The notes below the pieces were generated by a model that was given only the letters and a program-made list of their open reading frames with translations, was not told the DNA's origin and did no database searches. The translations under genes were made by a program, and so were the position numbers. From the NCBI GenBank assembly GCA_964655005.1, contig CAZZKE010000104.1, positions 1 to 6,011 of the forward strand: a DNA stretch of 6,011 nt, written 5' to 3'. Shown here in pieces: positions 1 through 5,636 of this stretch (within the stretch, counting starts at the first letter, position 1; every line of letters begins with the position of its first letter). This DNA is from CAZZKE01 sp964655005. Its GTDB lineage: Bacteria; Pseudomonadota; Alphaproteobacteria; Rhodospirillales; JABHCV01.

Positions 1-2177
1 AGCAACGGCACCGCCTGGCGCTGCATGTTCGACCCCATCAGGGCGCGGTTGGCGTCATCGTTTTCCAGAAACGGAATCAACGCGGCGGCGACCGATACGA
101 GCTGTTTCGGCGAGACATCCATGTAATTGACATCTTCCGGGTGGCCCATCACGAACTCGCCGTTTTTACGGCAACTGACCAGGTCGTGAACGAACTTGTT
201 CTTGCCGTCGATTTCCTCGTTGGCCTGGGCCACGATGTAGCGGCCTTCTTCCATCGCCGACATGTAAACGACCTTGTCGCTAACCTTGCCGTTTTCAACC
301 TTGCGGTACGGGGTTTCGATAAATCCGTACTTGTTGACCCGGGCGAACGTGGCCAGCGAGTTAATCAGGCCGATGTTCGGGCCTTCCGGCGTCTCGATGG
401 GACAAATCCGGCCATAATGGGTCGGATGAACGTCGCGCACTTCAAAGCCGGCGCGTTCGCGGGTCAAGCCGCCCGGCCCCAGCGCCGACAGGCGGCGCTT
501 GTGGGTAATTTCCGACAACGGGTTGGTCTGATCCATAAACTGCGACAACTGCGAAGAGCCGAAGAATTCACGGACCGCGGCGGCGGCCGGCTTGGCATTT
601 ATCAGATCATGCGGCATGACGGTATCGATATCGACCGAACTCATGCGTTCGCGAATGGCCCGTTCCATACGTAGCAGGCCGATCCGGTACTGGTTTTCCA
701 TCAATTCACCGACCGAGCGGACCCGGCGGTTGCCAAGGTGATCGATATCGTCGATATCGCCACGGCCATCCTTGAGGCCGACCAGAATCTGGACCACCTT
801 GATGATATCTTCCTTGCGCAGGACACGCACCGTATCCTCGGTTTCGAAGCCCAGGCGGGCGTTCATCTTGACCCGCCCGACCGACGACAGGTCATAGCGT
901 TCGGAATCGAAGAACAGACTTTTGAACAGGGCCTCGGCGGTTTCCAGGGTCGGCGGTTCACCCGGACGCATGACCCGGTAGATATCAATCAGCGCCTCTT
1001 CGCGCAGGGTGTTTTTATCGACGGCCAGGGTGTTGCGCATATAGGGGCCGACATTGACATGATCGATGGCCAGGGTTTCGATGGTATCGATCTTGTTTTC
1101 GAGCAGGGTTTCCAGCAGCTCCTCGGTAATTTCCTCGCCGGCCTCGGCGAAAATTTCACCGGTACCGCCGTTGAACAGATCGACCGCGATGTACCGGCCA
1201 ACCATATCTTCGTCGGTAATCAGCTGTTCGGTCATGTCCTTTTCGGCCAACTGCTTGATCAGCCGGGGCGTCATCTTGGCCCCGGTTTCGGCGACCACCT
1301 TGCCGGTCTTGGCGTTGACCAGGTTGCCGGTCAGTTTCGAGCCGCGCAGGGATTCTCCATCGAAAGATGTTTTCCAGCCCTTCTTGACCCGCTGGTAGGT
1401 GATTTTGCCATAAAACAGCTTGAGAATGTCTTCCGGCGACAGGCCGGTTTTTTCCGCCGCTTCCACGGTTTTGCTGTCCTTCGCCCGTTTGGCGATCAGC
1501 TTGTCGGTGGCATCGCTGTTAAGCGCCATCAGCAAGGTCGTCACCGGCAGCTTGCGGCGGCGGTCGATGCGCACGTAGACCAGATCCTTGGCATCGAATT
1601 CAAAATCCAGCCACGACCCGCGATAGGGAATGACCCGGGCGGCGAACAGGAACTTACCCGATGAATGGGTCTTGCCCTTGTCGTGATCGAAAAATACGCC
1701 GGGGGACCGGTGCATCTGCGAGACGATGACCCGCTCCGTACCATTGATTACGAAGGTGCCGTGATCGGTCATCAGCGGCATGTCGCCCATGTAGACGTCC
1801 TGTTCCTTGATATCGCGGATCGAACGGGCGCCGGTGTCTTCATCGATATCCCAGACCAGCAGGCGCAGGGTTACGCGCAGCGGCGCGGCATAGGTCATGC
1901 CCCGCTGCTGACATTCTTCGACATCGTATTTAGGTTCGTCGAAATCGAAGCCGACATATTCAAGGGTGCCGTTCTCGGCGAAATCCCGGATTGGAAAAAC
2001 CGATTTGAAAACCGCTTCAAGACCGCTGCGTCCCCGTTCCTCGGGGGTCATATCGACTTTCAGGAATTTGTCATACGATGCCTTTTGAACCTCGATCAGG
2101 TTCGGCATCGGAGCGACCTCTTTCAAATGTCCGAAAAATTTACGTACGCGCTTGCGACCCGTATAGGATTGATCCAT
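1..2177 (-). CDS. rpoB: RNA polymerase beta subunit, N-terminal 725 codons (partial at window edge)
   Basis: This is the beta subunit of DNA-dependent RNA polymerase, which with beta' forms the catalytic cleft and binds the RNA-DNA hybrid. The frame is open from ATG 2177 to the window edge. The N-terminus MDQSYTGRKRVRKFFG is typical of alphaproteobacterial RpoB, and AGGA lies 9 bases upstream of the ATG. The protrusion and lobe come first, with NGTERVIVSQMHRSPGVFF from about residue 145. The fork region carrying the rifampicin pocket is at 540-571, followed by the HPTHYGRICPIETPEGPNIG block. The visible part ends at the MQRQAVPL motif, equivalent to about residue 690 of the 1342-residue E. 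coli protein. The catalytic-centre and C-terminal portions therefore lie outside the window. Between the two rifampicin-site clusters it has about 27 more residues than E. coli. No frameshift or internal stop was found when translated by hand. The gene follows rplL after a 270-base structured spacer and is probably co-transcribed with it; rpoC is expected downstream. Confidence 0.99.
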   Translation of the reverse strand, partial: MDQSYTGRKRVRKFFGHLKEVAPMPNLIEVQKASYDKFLKVDMTPEERGRSGLEAVFKSVFPIRDFAENGTLEYVGFDFDEPKYDVEECQQRGMTYAAPLRVTLRLLVWDIDEDTGARSIRDIKEQDVYMGDMPLMTDHGTFVINGTERVIVSQMHRSPGVFFDHDKGKTHSSGKFLFAARVIPYRGSWLDFEFDAKDLVYVRIDRRRKLPVTTLLMALNSDATDKLIAKRAKDSKTVEAAEKTGLSPEDILKLFYGKITYQRVKKGWKTSFDGESLRGSKLTGNLVNAKTGKVVAETGAKMTPRLIKQLAEKDMTEQLITDEDMVGRYIAVDLFNGGTGEIFAEAGEEITEELLETLLENKIDTIETLAIDHVNVGPYMRNTLAVDKNTLREEALIDIYRVMRPGEPPTLETAEALFKSLFFDSERYDLSSVGRVKMNARLGFETEDTVRVLRKEDIIKVVQILVGLKDGRGDIDDIDHLGNRRVRSVGELMENQYRIGLLRMERAIRERMSSVDIDTVMPHDLINAKPAAAAVREFFGSSQLSQFMDQTNPLSEITHKRRLSALGPGGLTRERAGFEVRDVHPTHYGRICPIETPEGPNIGLINSLATFARVNKYGFIETPYRKVENGKVSDKVVYMSAMEEGRYIVAQANEEIDGKNKFVHDLVSCRKNGEFVMGHPEDVNYMDVSPKQLVSVAAALIPFLENDDANRALMGSNMQRQAVPL
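465..560 (-). other. rpoB: Rifampicin-resistance-determining region of rpoB, sensitive-type residues
   Basis: Codons 540-571 encode the pocket that rifamycins bind; they align without gaps to E. coli RpoB 507-538. The positions most often mutated in resistance are wild type: Asp549 (E. coli D516), His559 (H526) and Ser564 (S531). Thr551 replaces E. coli Asn518, and Leu563 replaces Ile530. To my knowledge both are ordinary in alphaproteobacteria. The second, N-terminal cluster (Val152 and Gln154, E. coli V146 and Q148) is also unchanged. A rifampicin-sensitive polymerase is inferred. Confidence 0.9.
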
Positions 2178-2265
2178 TACAAGTTTTCCTACCACCAAAA
2201 AGCCGGAGACGGGGCTGGTTCCGACCACCGCAATCGGAAACAACCCGGCCTACAATTCCTGGGCA

Positions 2266-2284
2266 TCCTGAATTCATCTCAGGA
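2266..2284 (-). repeat. Small inverted repeat in the rplL-rpoB spacer
   Basis: TCCTGA and TCAGGA form a perfect 6-bp stem around a 7-base loop in the RNA of the rplL-rpoB spacer. There is no U-tract after it. It is the weaker of the structures in this spacer, and no function can be assigned. Confidence 0.4.
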
Positions 2285-2375
2285 ACGCCCCGTTTGCAGC
2301 AAGCACATCCGCTTTCCCGGCCTCGGTAAGGCCTATACGAACGGAATTGTGCGGTCTTCTTGTCGTAACGAACTT

Positions 2376-2407
2376 GCCGACGGAAAGCGAAAACGCCATC
2401 CGTCGGC
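2376..2407 (-). promoter_or_regulatory. Long hairpin in the rplL-rpoB spacer, candidate RNA-processing or attenuation site
   Basis: In the minus-strand RNA, GCCGACGGA pairs with TCCGTCGGC (9 bp). After one U-U mismatch come a G-U pair and GCG/CGC, closed by a UUUU tetraloop. The G-U pair exists only in the minus-strand RNA (it would be A-C on the other strand), which supports a role in this transcript. There is no U-tract after it, so it is not a standard intrinsic terminator. In E. coli the rplL-rpoB spacer carries a partial attenuator and an RNase III site. A similar role here is inferred from position and shape only. Confidence 0.55.
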
Positions 2408-2421
2408 CCGGCCCGTGATCA

Positions 2422-2443
2422 GGCCCGCATAAACAGGCGGACC
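2422..2443 (-). promoter_or_regulatory. Hairpin immediately after the rplL stop codon
   Basis: GGTCCGC and GCGGGCC pair over 7 bp, including one U-G pair, around an 8-base loop. The stem begins four bases after the rplL stop codon. The U-G pair is possible only in the minus-strand transcript. There is no U-run after it, so full termination is unlikely. It may protect the rplJ-rplL message from 3' exonucleases or lower read-through into rpoB, giving the usual excess of L7/L12 over RpoB. Confidence 0.5.
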
Positions 2444-2447
2444 GGCT

Positions 2448-2816
2448 TTACTTTATTTCAACCGAAGCGCCGGCGCCTTCCAGCTTCTTCTTGATTTCCT
2501 CGGCTTCGTCCTTGTTTACGCCTTCCTTGACGGCGGCAGGCGCCGATTCGACCATGTCCTTGGCTTCCTTCAGGCCCAGGCCGGTAATGGCGCGGACTTC
2601 CTTGATGACGTTGATTTTCTTCTCGCCAAAGCTTGCCAGAATAACATCGAATTCGGTCTTTTCTTCGGCGACCTCGGCGGTGGCGCCAACGGCGGCGACG
2701 GCGACCGGAGCGGCGGCGGAAACGCCCCACTTTTCTTCAAGCATTTTAGAAAGGTCGGCCGCTTCCATCACGGTCAGCACCGAAAGATCTTCAACAATTT
2801 GTTCCAAATTAGCCAT
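2448..2816 (-). CDS. rplL: 50S ribosomal protein L7/L12
   Basis: L7/L12 is the multicopy stalk protein of the large subunit. Its dimers attach to L10, recruit the translation GTPases and stimulate their GTP hydrolysis. The 122-residue product has the usual three parts. An N-terminal dimerisation domain at about 1-32 contains LSVLTVMEAADLSKMLEEKW. An Ala/Val-rich flexible hinge lies at about 33-50. A C-terminal domain at about 53-122 carries the factor-binding helix (EKKINVIKEVR) followed by TGLGLKEAKDMVESAP. The ATG is preceded by GGAG seven bases upstream (2824-2827), which fixes the start. It lies 59 bases after rplJ, as expected for a pair made from one message. The strong binding site suits the several copies needed per ribosome. 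Confidence 0.99.
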   Translation of the reverse strand: MANLEQIVEDLSVLTVMEAADLSKMLEEKWGVSAAAPVAVAAVGATAEVAEEKTEFDVILASFGEKKINVIKEVRAITGLGLKEAKDMVESAPAAVKEGVNKDEAEEIKKKLEGAGASVEIK

Positions 2817-2875
2817 TTTGTATCTCCATTGACTTGAACTGTCGTAAACGAGTTATAAGAATCGGTAGTCGGTAT

Positions 2876-3394
2876 CTATGCGGCTTCGCCTTGTTCCGCC
2901 TTGGCGCCGATAACACGGGCGACCTGACCGCCGGGGGCCTGAAGAATCCCCGCTATCCTGGTCGCCGGTGTGCTCAGCATGCCGACGATCTTGGCGCGCA
3001 GTTCATCGAGTCCCGGCAAGGCGGCAAGCGCCTTGACCCCGGCAACATCGAGCAACTCTTCACCGAGAGCGCCGCCAAGGACGACAAGCTTGTCGTTTTT
3101 CTTGGCGAAGTTAACGGCGGCCTTGGCGGCGGCAACCGGATCATCCGAATAGGCAATAGCCGTCGGTCCGATAAACATGTCGCTAAGACCACTGAATTTC
3201 GTGCCGTCGATGGCACGCCGCGTGAGCCGATTTTTGGTGACTTTAAAACTGGCCCCTTCCGCGCGCATCTGGGTACGAAGAACGCCAAGTTCGGAAACCG
3301 TCAACCCGGAATAATGGGTGACGACAACCAGGCCGGCGTCATCGAACGTCTGATGCATGGAAGCGACCAGATCTTCTTTTTGTCCTCGGTCCAC
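2876..3394 (-). CDS. rplJ: 50S ribosomal protein L10
   Basis: L10 anchors the L7/L12 dimers to 23S rRNA at the base of the GTPase stalk, and in complex with L7/L12 it represses its own message in E. coli. The frame is open further upstream, but the family N-terminus matches VDRGQKEDLVASMHQTF. That sequence begins with a GTG at 3394 that has GGAG six bases upstream. The resulting 172 residues are the usual length. Visible family features are VVVTHYSGLTVSEL and FKVTKNRLTRRAI in the rRNA-binding domain. LPGLDELRAKIVGML leads to the C-terminal helix that carries the L7/L12 dimers. The upstream 303 bases hold a recognisable L10 leader, so autoregulation is likely. A longer 200-residue reading from a TTG at 3478 is rejected because its extra residues do not resemble L10 and overlap leader hairpins. 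Confidence 0.97.
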   Translation of the reverse strand: MDRGQKEDLVASMHQTFDDAGLVVVTHYSGLTVSELGVLRTQMRAEGASFKVTKNRLTRRAIDGTKFSGLSDMFIGPTAIAYSDDPVAAAKAAVNFAKKNDKLVVLGGALGEELLDVAGVKALAALPGLDELRAKIVGMLSTPATRIAGILQAPGGQVARVIGAKAEQGEAA

Positions 3395-3400
3395 TGTCTT

Positions 3401-3404
3401 CTCC
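3401..3404 (-). promoter_or_regulatory. Ribosome binding site that fixes the GTG start of rplJ
   Basis: GGAG on the minus strand lies six bases before the GTG at 3394. No comparable site precedes the more upstream start-like codons. This supports the non-ATG start and the 172-residue product. Confidence 0.75.
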
Positions 3405-3414
3405 AGCTTCTGAT

Positions 3415-3443
3415 GGCCCCTTTCCGCAAAAAGGGCGGGGGCC
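3415..3443 (-). promoter_or_regulatory. GC-rich hairpin just upstream of the rplJ ribosome binding site
   Basis: GGCCCC pairs with GGGGCC as the outer stem. An inner CGC/GCG stem closes a loop CCTTTTT, with an unpaired GAAA on the 3' side. The structure ends ten bases before the GGAG of rplJ, close enough to affect ribosome access. It may be the downstream part of the L10 leader switch. The run of five U lies in the loop rather than after the stem, so it is not a terminator. Confidence 0.5.
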
Positions 3444-3476
3444 GCGTTGGACTTACGATCCTTTCCGAAACAAATC

Positions 3477-3500
3477 AAAAAAGGACCAACAAGCCTGTCC
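3477..3500 (-). terminator. Possible weak attenuator in the rplJ leader
   Basis: GGAC and GTCC form a 4-bp stem around a ten-base loop, followed directly by six T on the minus strand. This is a minimal intrinsic-terminator pattern and would be weak alone. Its upstream arm is part of GGACAGG, which is also complementary to CCTGTCC at 3620-3614. The stem could therefore compete with another fold of the leader. Whether it terminates transcription is unknown. Confidence 0.3.
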
Positions 3501-3551
3501 AGTGCGTCAGTTCAAGCCGCCCGGCGGATTGTGACACCCGCTAAAACGTCT

Positions 3552-3613
3552 CTTTGCACTGTCTGTGCAGGTGGGATTTCCCATTATGAGGCCGGGGCCT
3601 CGCCTACAGTCTT
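3552..3613 (-). promoter_or_regulatory. L10 autoregulatory leader core (rplJ leader)
   Basis: The segment reads AAGACTGTAGGCG at 3613-3601, two small hairpins, then CACCTGCACAGACAGTGC and a short tail. CTGTAGG pairs with CCTGCACAG (7 bp with a two-base bulge). This encloses GAGGC/GCCTC with loop CCCG (3601-3588) and TGGG/CCCA with loop AAAT (3583-3572). This layout matches, from memory, the L10 leader family bound by L10-(L7/L12). The core ends about 157 bases before the rplJ start, which is reasonable for a translational control element. Recognition is by motif and position, not by a covariance search. Confidence 0.7.
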
Positions 3614-3649
3614 GGACAGGGCGGGAAAGGATAAATCCGTTCCCTGTCC
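3614..3649 (-). promoter_or_regulatory. Long inverted repeat flanking the L10 leader core
   Basis: GGACAGGG (3649-3642) and CCCTGTCC (3621-3614) are perfectly complementary over 8 bp around a 20-base loop. The loop contains GGA/TCC and TTCCC segments able to form inner or competing pairs. It sits directly before the L10 leader core and is probably part of the same folded leader. GGACAGG occurs again at 3500-3494, on the far side of the core, so the arm at 3621-3614 has two possible partners. Confidence 0.55.
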
Positions 3650-3651
3650 GG

Positions 3652-3676
3652 CCGCCGCCCGTTGCCGGAGCGGCGG
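3652..3676 (-). promoter_or_regulatory. GC-rich hairpin after rplA
   Basis: CCGCCGC pairs with GCGGCGG (7 bp), extended inward by a U-G and a C-G pair to a 7-base loop. It lies 21 bases after the rplA stop codon. It may protect the 3' end of the rplK-rplA message or form the first element of the rplJ leader. There is no U-tract after it, so it is not an intrinsic terminator. Confidence 0.45.
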
Positions 3677-3680
3677 TCGT

Positions 3681-3692
3681 ATTCTAATTATC
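3681..3692 (-). promoter_or_regulatory. Possible -10 elements for a rplJ promoter
   Basis: Two adjacent hexamers, GATAAT (3692-3687) and TAGAAT (3686-3681), each match TATAAT at five of six positions. They lie in a short AT-rich stretch just after rplA, where E. coli has its rplJ promoter. I found no convincing -35 element 16-18 bases upstream, so the call rests on position and the -10 match only. Confidence 0.25.
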
Positions 3693-3697
3693 AAACT

Positions 3698-4393
3698 TCA
3701 GCCAAGCAGGATGCTCAGGTTCAACCTGACGCCCGGCCCCATGGTGGTGCTGACGGTAGCCCGCTTCATGTAAGTGGTCTTGGCGCCGCTCGGCTTGGCC
3801 TTGGCTATGGCCGCGATAAAAGCGCTCAGATTTTCGCTCAGGGCCTCGGCCGAAAAACTGGCCTTGCCGACCCCGGCATGAATGATACCGGCTTTTTCGA
3901 CGCGAAATTCGATCTGACCGGCCTTGGCCGCCTGCACGGCGCCGGCAACATCGGGGGTCACCGTACCCAGCTTGGGGTTTGGCATCAGGCCCCTGGGTCC
4001 CAGCACCTTGCCCAGTTTGCCGACCACGGCCATCATGTCGGGCGTCGCGATGCAACGGTCGAAATCGATTTCACCCTTCTTGATCTTGTCGGCCAGATCC
4101 TCGGCGCCGACGAAATCGGCGCCGGCCTCTTCGGCTTCCTTGACCTTGTCGCCCTTGGCGAAGACGGCGACCCGAAGCGATTTACCGGTACCGTGAGGCA
4201 GCGATACGACACCGCGGACCATCTGGTCGGCATGACGCGGATCGACACCCAGATTAAGCGCAATTTCGACGGTCTCGTCGAACTTGCTGGTGGCGTTTTC
4301 CTTGATTATCCTGACCGCATCATCAAGTTCGTACAGGGTGCCGCGATCGATGTTTGCGAGTGCCTTTTGCAGACGTTTTCCATTTTTTGCCAT
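3698..4393 (-). CDS. rplA: 50S ribosomal protein L1
   Basis: L1 forms the mobile L1 stalk on 23S rRNA, which helps move deacylated tRNA out of the E site. In E. coli it also represses the rplK-rplA message. The product is 231 residues, the normal length, starting MAKNGKRLQKAL. Domain I comes from both ends of the chain: about 1-68, with FDETVEIALNLGVDPRHADQ, and the last about 70 residues, with KASFSAEALSEN and TTMGPGVRL. The inserted domain II contains TPDMMAVVGKLG, then LGPRGLMPNPKLGTVT, the most conserved block of the family. The ATG lies four bases after the rplK stop codon and its AGGA overlaps the end of rplK, so translational coupling is likely. After its stop comes the long rplJ leader. 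No unusual residues were noticed. Confidence 0.99.
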   Translation of the reverse strand: MAKNGKRLQKALANIDRGTLYELDDAVRIIKENATSKFDETVEIALNLGVDPRHADQMVRGVVSLPHGTGKSLRVAVFAKGDKVKEAEEAGADFVGAEDLADKIKKGEIDFDRCIATPDMMAVVGKLGKVLGPRGLMPNPKLGTVTPDVAGAVQAAKAGQIEFRVEKAGIIHAGVGKASFSAEALSENLSAFIAAIAKAKPSGAKTTYMKRATVSTTMGPGVRLNLSILLG

Positions 4394-4397
4394 CGTC

Positions 4398-4826
4398 TTA
4401 TCCTACCACCTTGATGCCCATGGAACGGGCCGACCCTTCGATCATGCGGCACGCCGCATCCATGTCGTTGGCATTCAGATCAACCATCTTTTTCTCGGCG
4501 ATTTCACGGACCTGCGCCATGGTCACCTGACCGACGGTTTCGCGACCGGCGGTGGCCGCGCCCTTGGGCAGTTTCGCGGCCTTTTTCAAAAAGAAGCTGG
4601 CCGGCGGCGTCTTGGTGGTGAATTCGAAGGTCGCATCGGCGTAAGCGGTGATGACCACCGGAATCGGCATGCCCTGTTCAAGGTTCTGCGTTTCGGCATT
4701 AAAGGCCTTGCAGAATTCCATAATATTCAGGCCGGCCTGACCCAGCGCCGGGCCGATGGGTGGTGACGGATTGGCCTGTCCAGCCGGCACTTGCAGCTTG
4801 ACGTAGCCTTTTATTTTTTTAGCCAT
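4398..4826 (-). CDS. rplK: 50S ribosomal protein L11
   Basis: L11 binds the GTPase-associated region of 23S rRNA (near nucleotide 1067 in E. coli numbering). It supports factor-dependent GTP hydrolysis and, in organisms with RelA, the stringent response. The 142 residues match the family length exactly. The N-terminal domain at about 1-70 has AGQANPSPPIGPALGQ, whose prolines 20, 22, 23 and 26 line the thiopeptide site, then NIMEFCKAFNAET. The C-terminal rRNA-binding domain at about 76-142 ends with MIEGSARSMGIKVVG. The proline cluster is intact, so no thiopeptide-resistance change is seen. GAGG six bases before the ATG (4833-4836) fixes the start and lies partly in a hairpin, which suggests translational control. 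rplA follows after four bases. Confidence 0.99.
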   Translation of the reverse strand: MAKKIKGYVKLQVPAGQANPSPPIGPALGQAGLNIMEFCKAFNAETQNLEQGMPIPVVITAYADATFEFTTKTPPASFFLKKAAKLPKGAATAGRETVGQVTMAQVREIAEKKMVDLNANDMDAACRMIEGSARSMGIKVVG

Positions 4827-4833
4827 TTGTTAC

Positions 4834-4858
4834 CTCAGACGATTTCTTTGTTACTGAG
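4834..4858 (-). promoter_or_regulatory. Hairpin covering the rplK ribosome binding site
   Basis: CTCAG (4858-4854) and CTGAG (4838-4834) form a 5-bp stem with a 15-base loop. The downstream arm contains most of the GAGG ribosome binding site of rplK. In E. coli, L1 represses translation by binding the rplK leader, so a structure here could serve the same purpose. The stem is short, and I did not recognise the L1-binding internal loop. Confidence 0.35.
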
Positions 4859-4873
4859 TGCGTGGTCCGGCCA

Positions 4874-4887
4874 TGGCAGGCCTGCCA
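4874..4887 (-). repeat. Perfect 14-base palindrome in the nusG-rplK spacer
   Basis: TGGCAGGCCTGCCA is its own reverse complement. In RNA it can form TGGCA/TGCCA with a GGCC tetraloop. It lies in the middle of the 79 bases between nusG and rplK. It could be a folded part of the rplK leader or, as DNA, a dimer-protein site. The sequence does not decide between these. Confidence 0.45.
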
Positions 4888-4905
4888 CACGGTTAAGGCG
4901 GATTA

Positions 4906-5436
4906 TCAGAGTTTCTCGACCTGCGAGTACTCCAGTTCCACCGGGGTCGCCCGACCGAAAATGGACACCGCCACCTTCAATCTTGCGCGTTCTTCATCGA
5001 TATCTTCGACGGTGCCGTTAAAGGAATTAAACGGACCATCGCAAACCCGAACCTGCTCGCCGATTTCAAACAGAATAGAAGGCTTCGGACGGTCGATACC
5101 TTCCTGGACCTGATTCATGATGCGTTCGGCCTCGGCATCGGTGATCGGCGTCGGTCGACCGGCGGCGCCAAGGAAGCCGGTGACTTTCGGCGTGTTCTTG
5201 ACCAAATGCCAGGATTCGTCGGTCATTTCCATCTGGGCCAGAATATAGCCCGGGAAGAATTTCCGTTCGGCCGAGACGCGGGCGCCGCGGCGCAGTTCGA
5301 CCACTTCCTCGACCGGAACCAGTACCTGGGGCAGCAATTCGGTCATGCCCTGCTGTTCGGCCTGCTCGATTATCGACTGGGCAACTTTTTGCTCGAACCC
5401 GGAATAGGCGTGAATGACATACCAGCGCAAGGCCAT
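4906..5436 (-). CDS. nusG: Transcription termination/antitermination protein NusG
   Basis: NusG binds RNA polymerase through its N-terminal domain and reduces pausing. Its C-terminal KOW domain contacts ribosomal protein S10 (NusE) or Rho. The 176 residues are close to the E. coli length of 181. The NGN domain at about 4-115 starts RWYVIHAYSGFEQKVAQ and contains RKFFPGYILAQMEM and NTPKVTGFLG. The KOW domain at about 125-176 contains GEQVRVCDGPFNSFNGTVED and IFGRATPVELEYSQVEKL. Phe160 aligns with E. coli Phe165, known for contacts to S10 and Rho. The ATG at 5436 is two bases after the secE stop and is preceded by GGGGGG in the end of secE, so the pair is translationally coupled. The stop codon overlaps a second one (TGATAA). 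Confidence 0.99.
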   Translation of the reverse strand: MALRWYVIHAYSGFEQKVAQSIIEQAEQQGMTELLPQVLVPVEEVVELRRGARVSAERKFFPGYILAQMEMTDESWHLVKNTPKVTGFLGAAGRPTPITDAEAERIMNQVQEGIDRPKPSILFEIGEQVRVCDGPFNSFNGTVEDIDEERARLKVAVSIFGRATPVELEYSQVEKL

Positions 5437-5438
5437 GG

Positions 5439-5636
5439 TCAGCCCCCCAATCCGAAGATAAGCCGGACACCCAGGGCCATGAACTGATCGATCAGGAAGA
5501 AGAATAACGCCGAAATGATAACCATAACGAATACCATCGCCGTCGAAACACCTGTTTCCTTGCGGCTCGGCCAGGTTACCTTGGCGGTTTCCTGGCGGAC
5601 TTCCTGAATGAACTGGGCTGGGTTGATTTTAGCCAT
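5439..5636 (-). CDS. secE: Preprotein translocase subunit SecE
   Basis: SecE is the essential clamp subunit of the SecYEG channel in the inner membrane, embracing SecY during protein export. The 65 residues match the short alphaproteobacterial form with one membrane span; E. coli SecE is longer, with three spans. The amphipathic cytoplasmic helix with the conserved EVRQETAKVTWPSRKET is at residues 12-28. A single hydrophobic segment at about 31-49 (VFVMVIISALFFFLI) precedes a short C-terminal tail ending FGLGG. The ATG at 5636 gives a full family N-terminus, MAKINPAQF. The ribosome binding site is poor: the nearest purine motif, AAGG, is about 15 bases upstream. It lies 72 bases after tRNA-Trp and directly before nusG, the usual order. 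Confidence 0.97.
   Translation of the reverse strand: MAKINPAQFIQEVRQETAKVTWPSRKETGVSTAMVFVMVIISALFFFLIDQFMALGVRLIFGLGG

Noticed and set aside
465..560. Thr in place of E. coli Asn518 in the rifampicin region as a resistance change
   Set aside because: DQTNPLSE is, to my knowledge, the ordinary alphaproteobacterial sequence, and the main resistance positions are wild type.
2187..2218. AGCC/GGCT followed by five T just upstream of rpoB, as a terminator
   Set aside because: The stem is only 4 bp with an 8-base loop, too weak to call without further evidence, and full termination here would silence rpoB.
141..2432. Three long plus-strand open frames (141-674, 738-1664, 1665-2432) opposite rpoB, two of them back to back
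   Set aside because: They are codon-aligned with rpoB, so a stop can arise only where rpoB uses TTA, CTA or TCA, which are rare here. The single break at 1662-1664 is a TCA serine codon of rpoB. The translations resemble no family and are rich in His, Gln and Asp, as expected from antisense of common codons.
2876..3478. A 200-residue version of L10 starting from a TTG at 3478
   Set aside because: The extra 28 residues do not resemble L10, overlap leader hairpins, and the TTG lies in a T-run without a ribosome binding site. The GTG at 3394 has a good site and gives the normal length.
3508..3585. Short minus-strand frame starting with the ATG at 3585 in the rplJ leader, about 25 codons, as a leader peptide
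   Set aside because: It has no ribosome binding site and lies across the L10 leader core, whose conserved bases explain the sequence better.
2491..4766. Plus-strand open frames opposite rplL, rplJ, rplA and rplK, and alternative minus frames inside them
   Set aside because: They are shadows of well-identified ribosomal protein genes; none has a recognisable product or start site.
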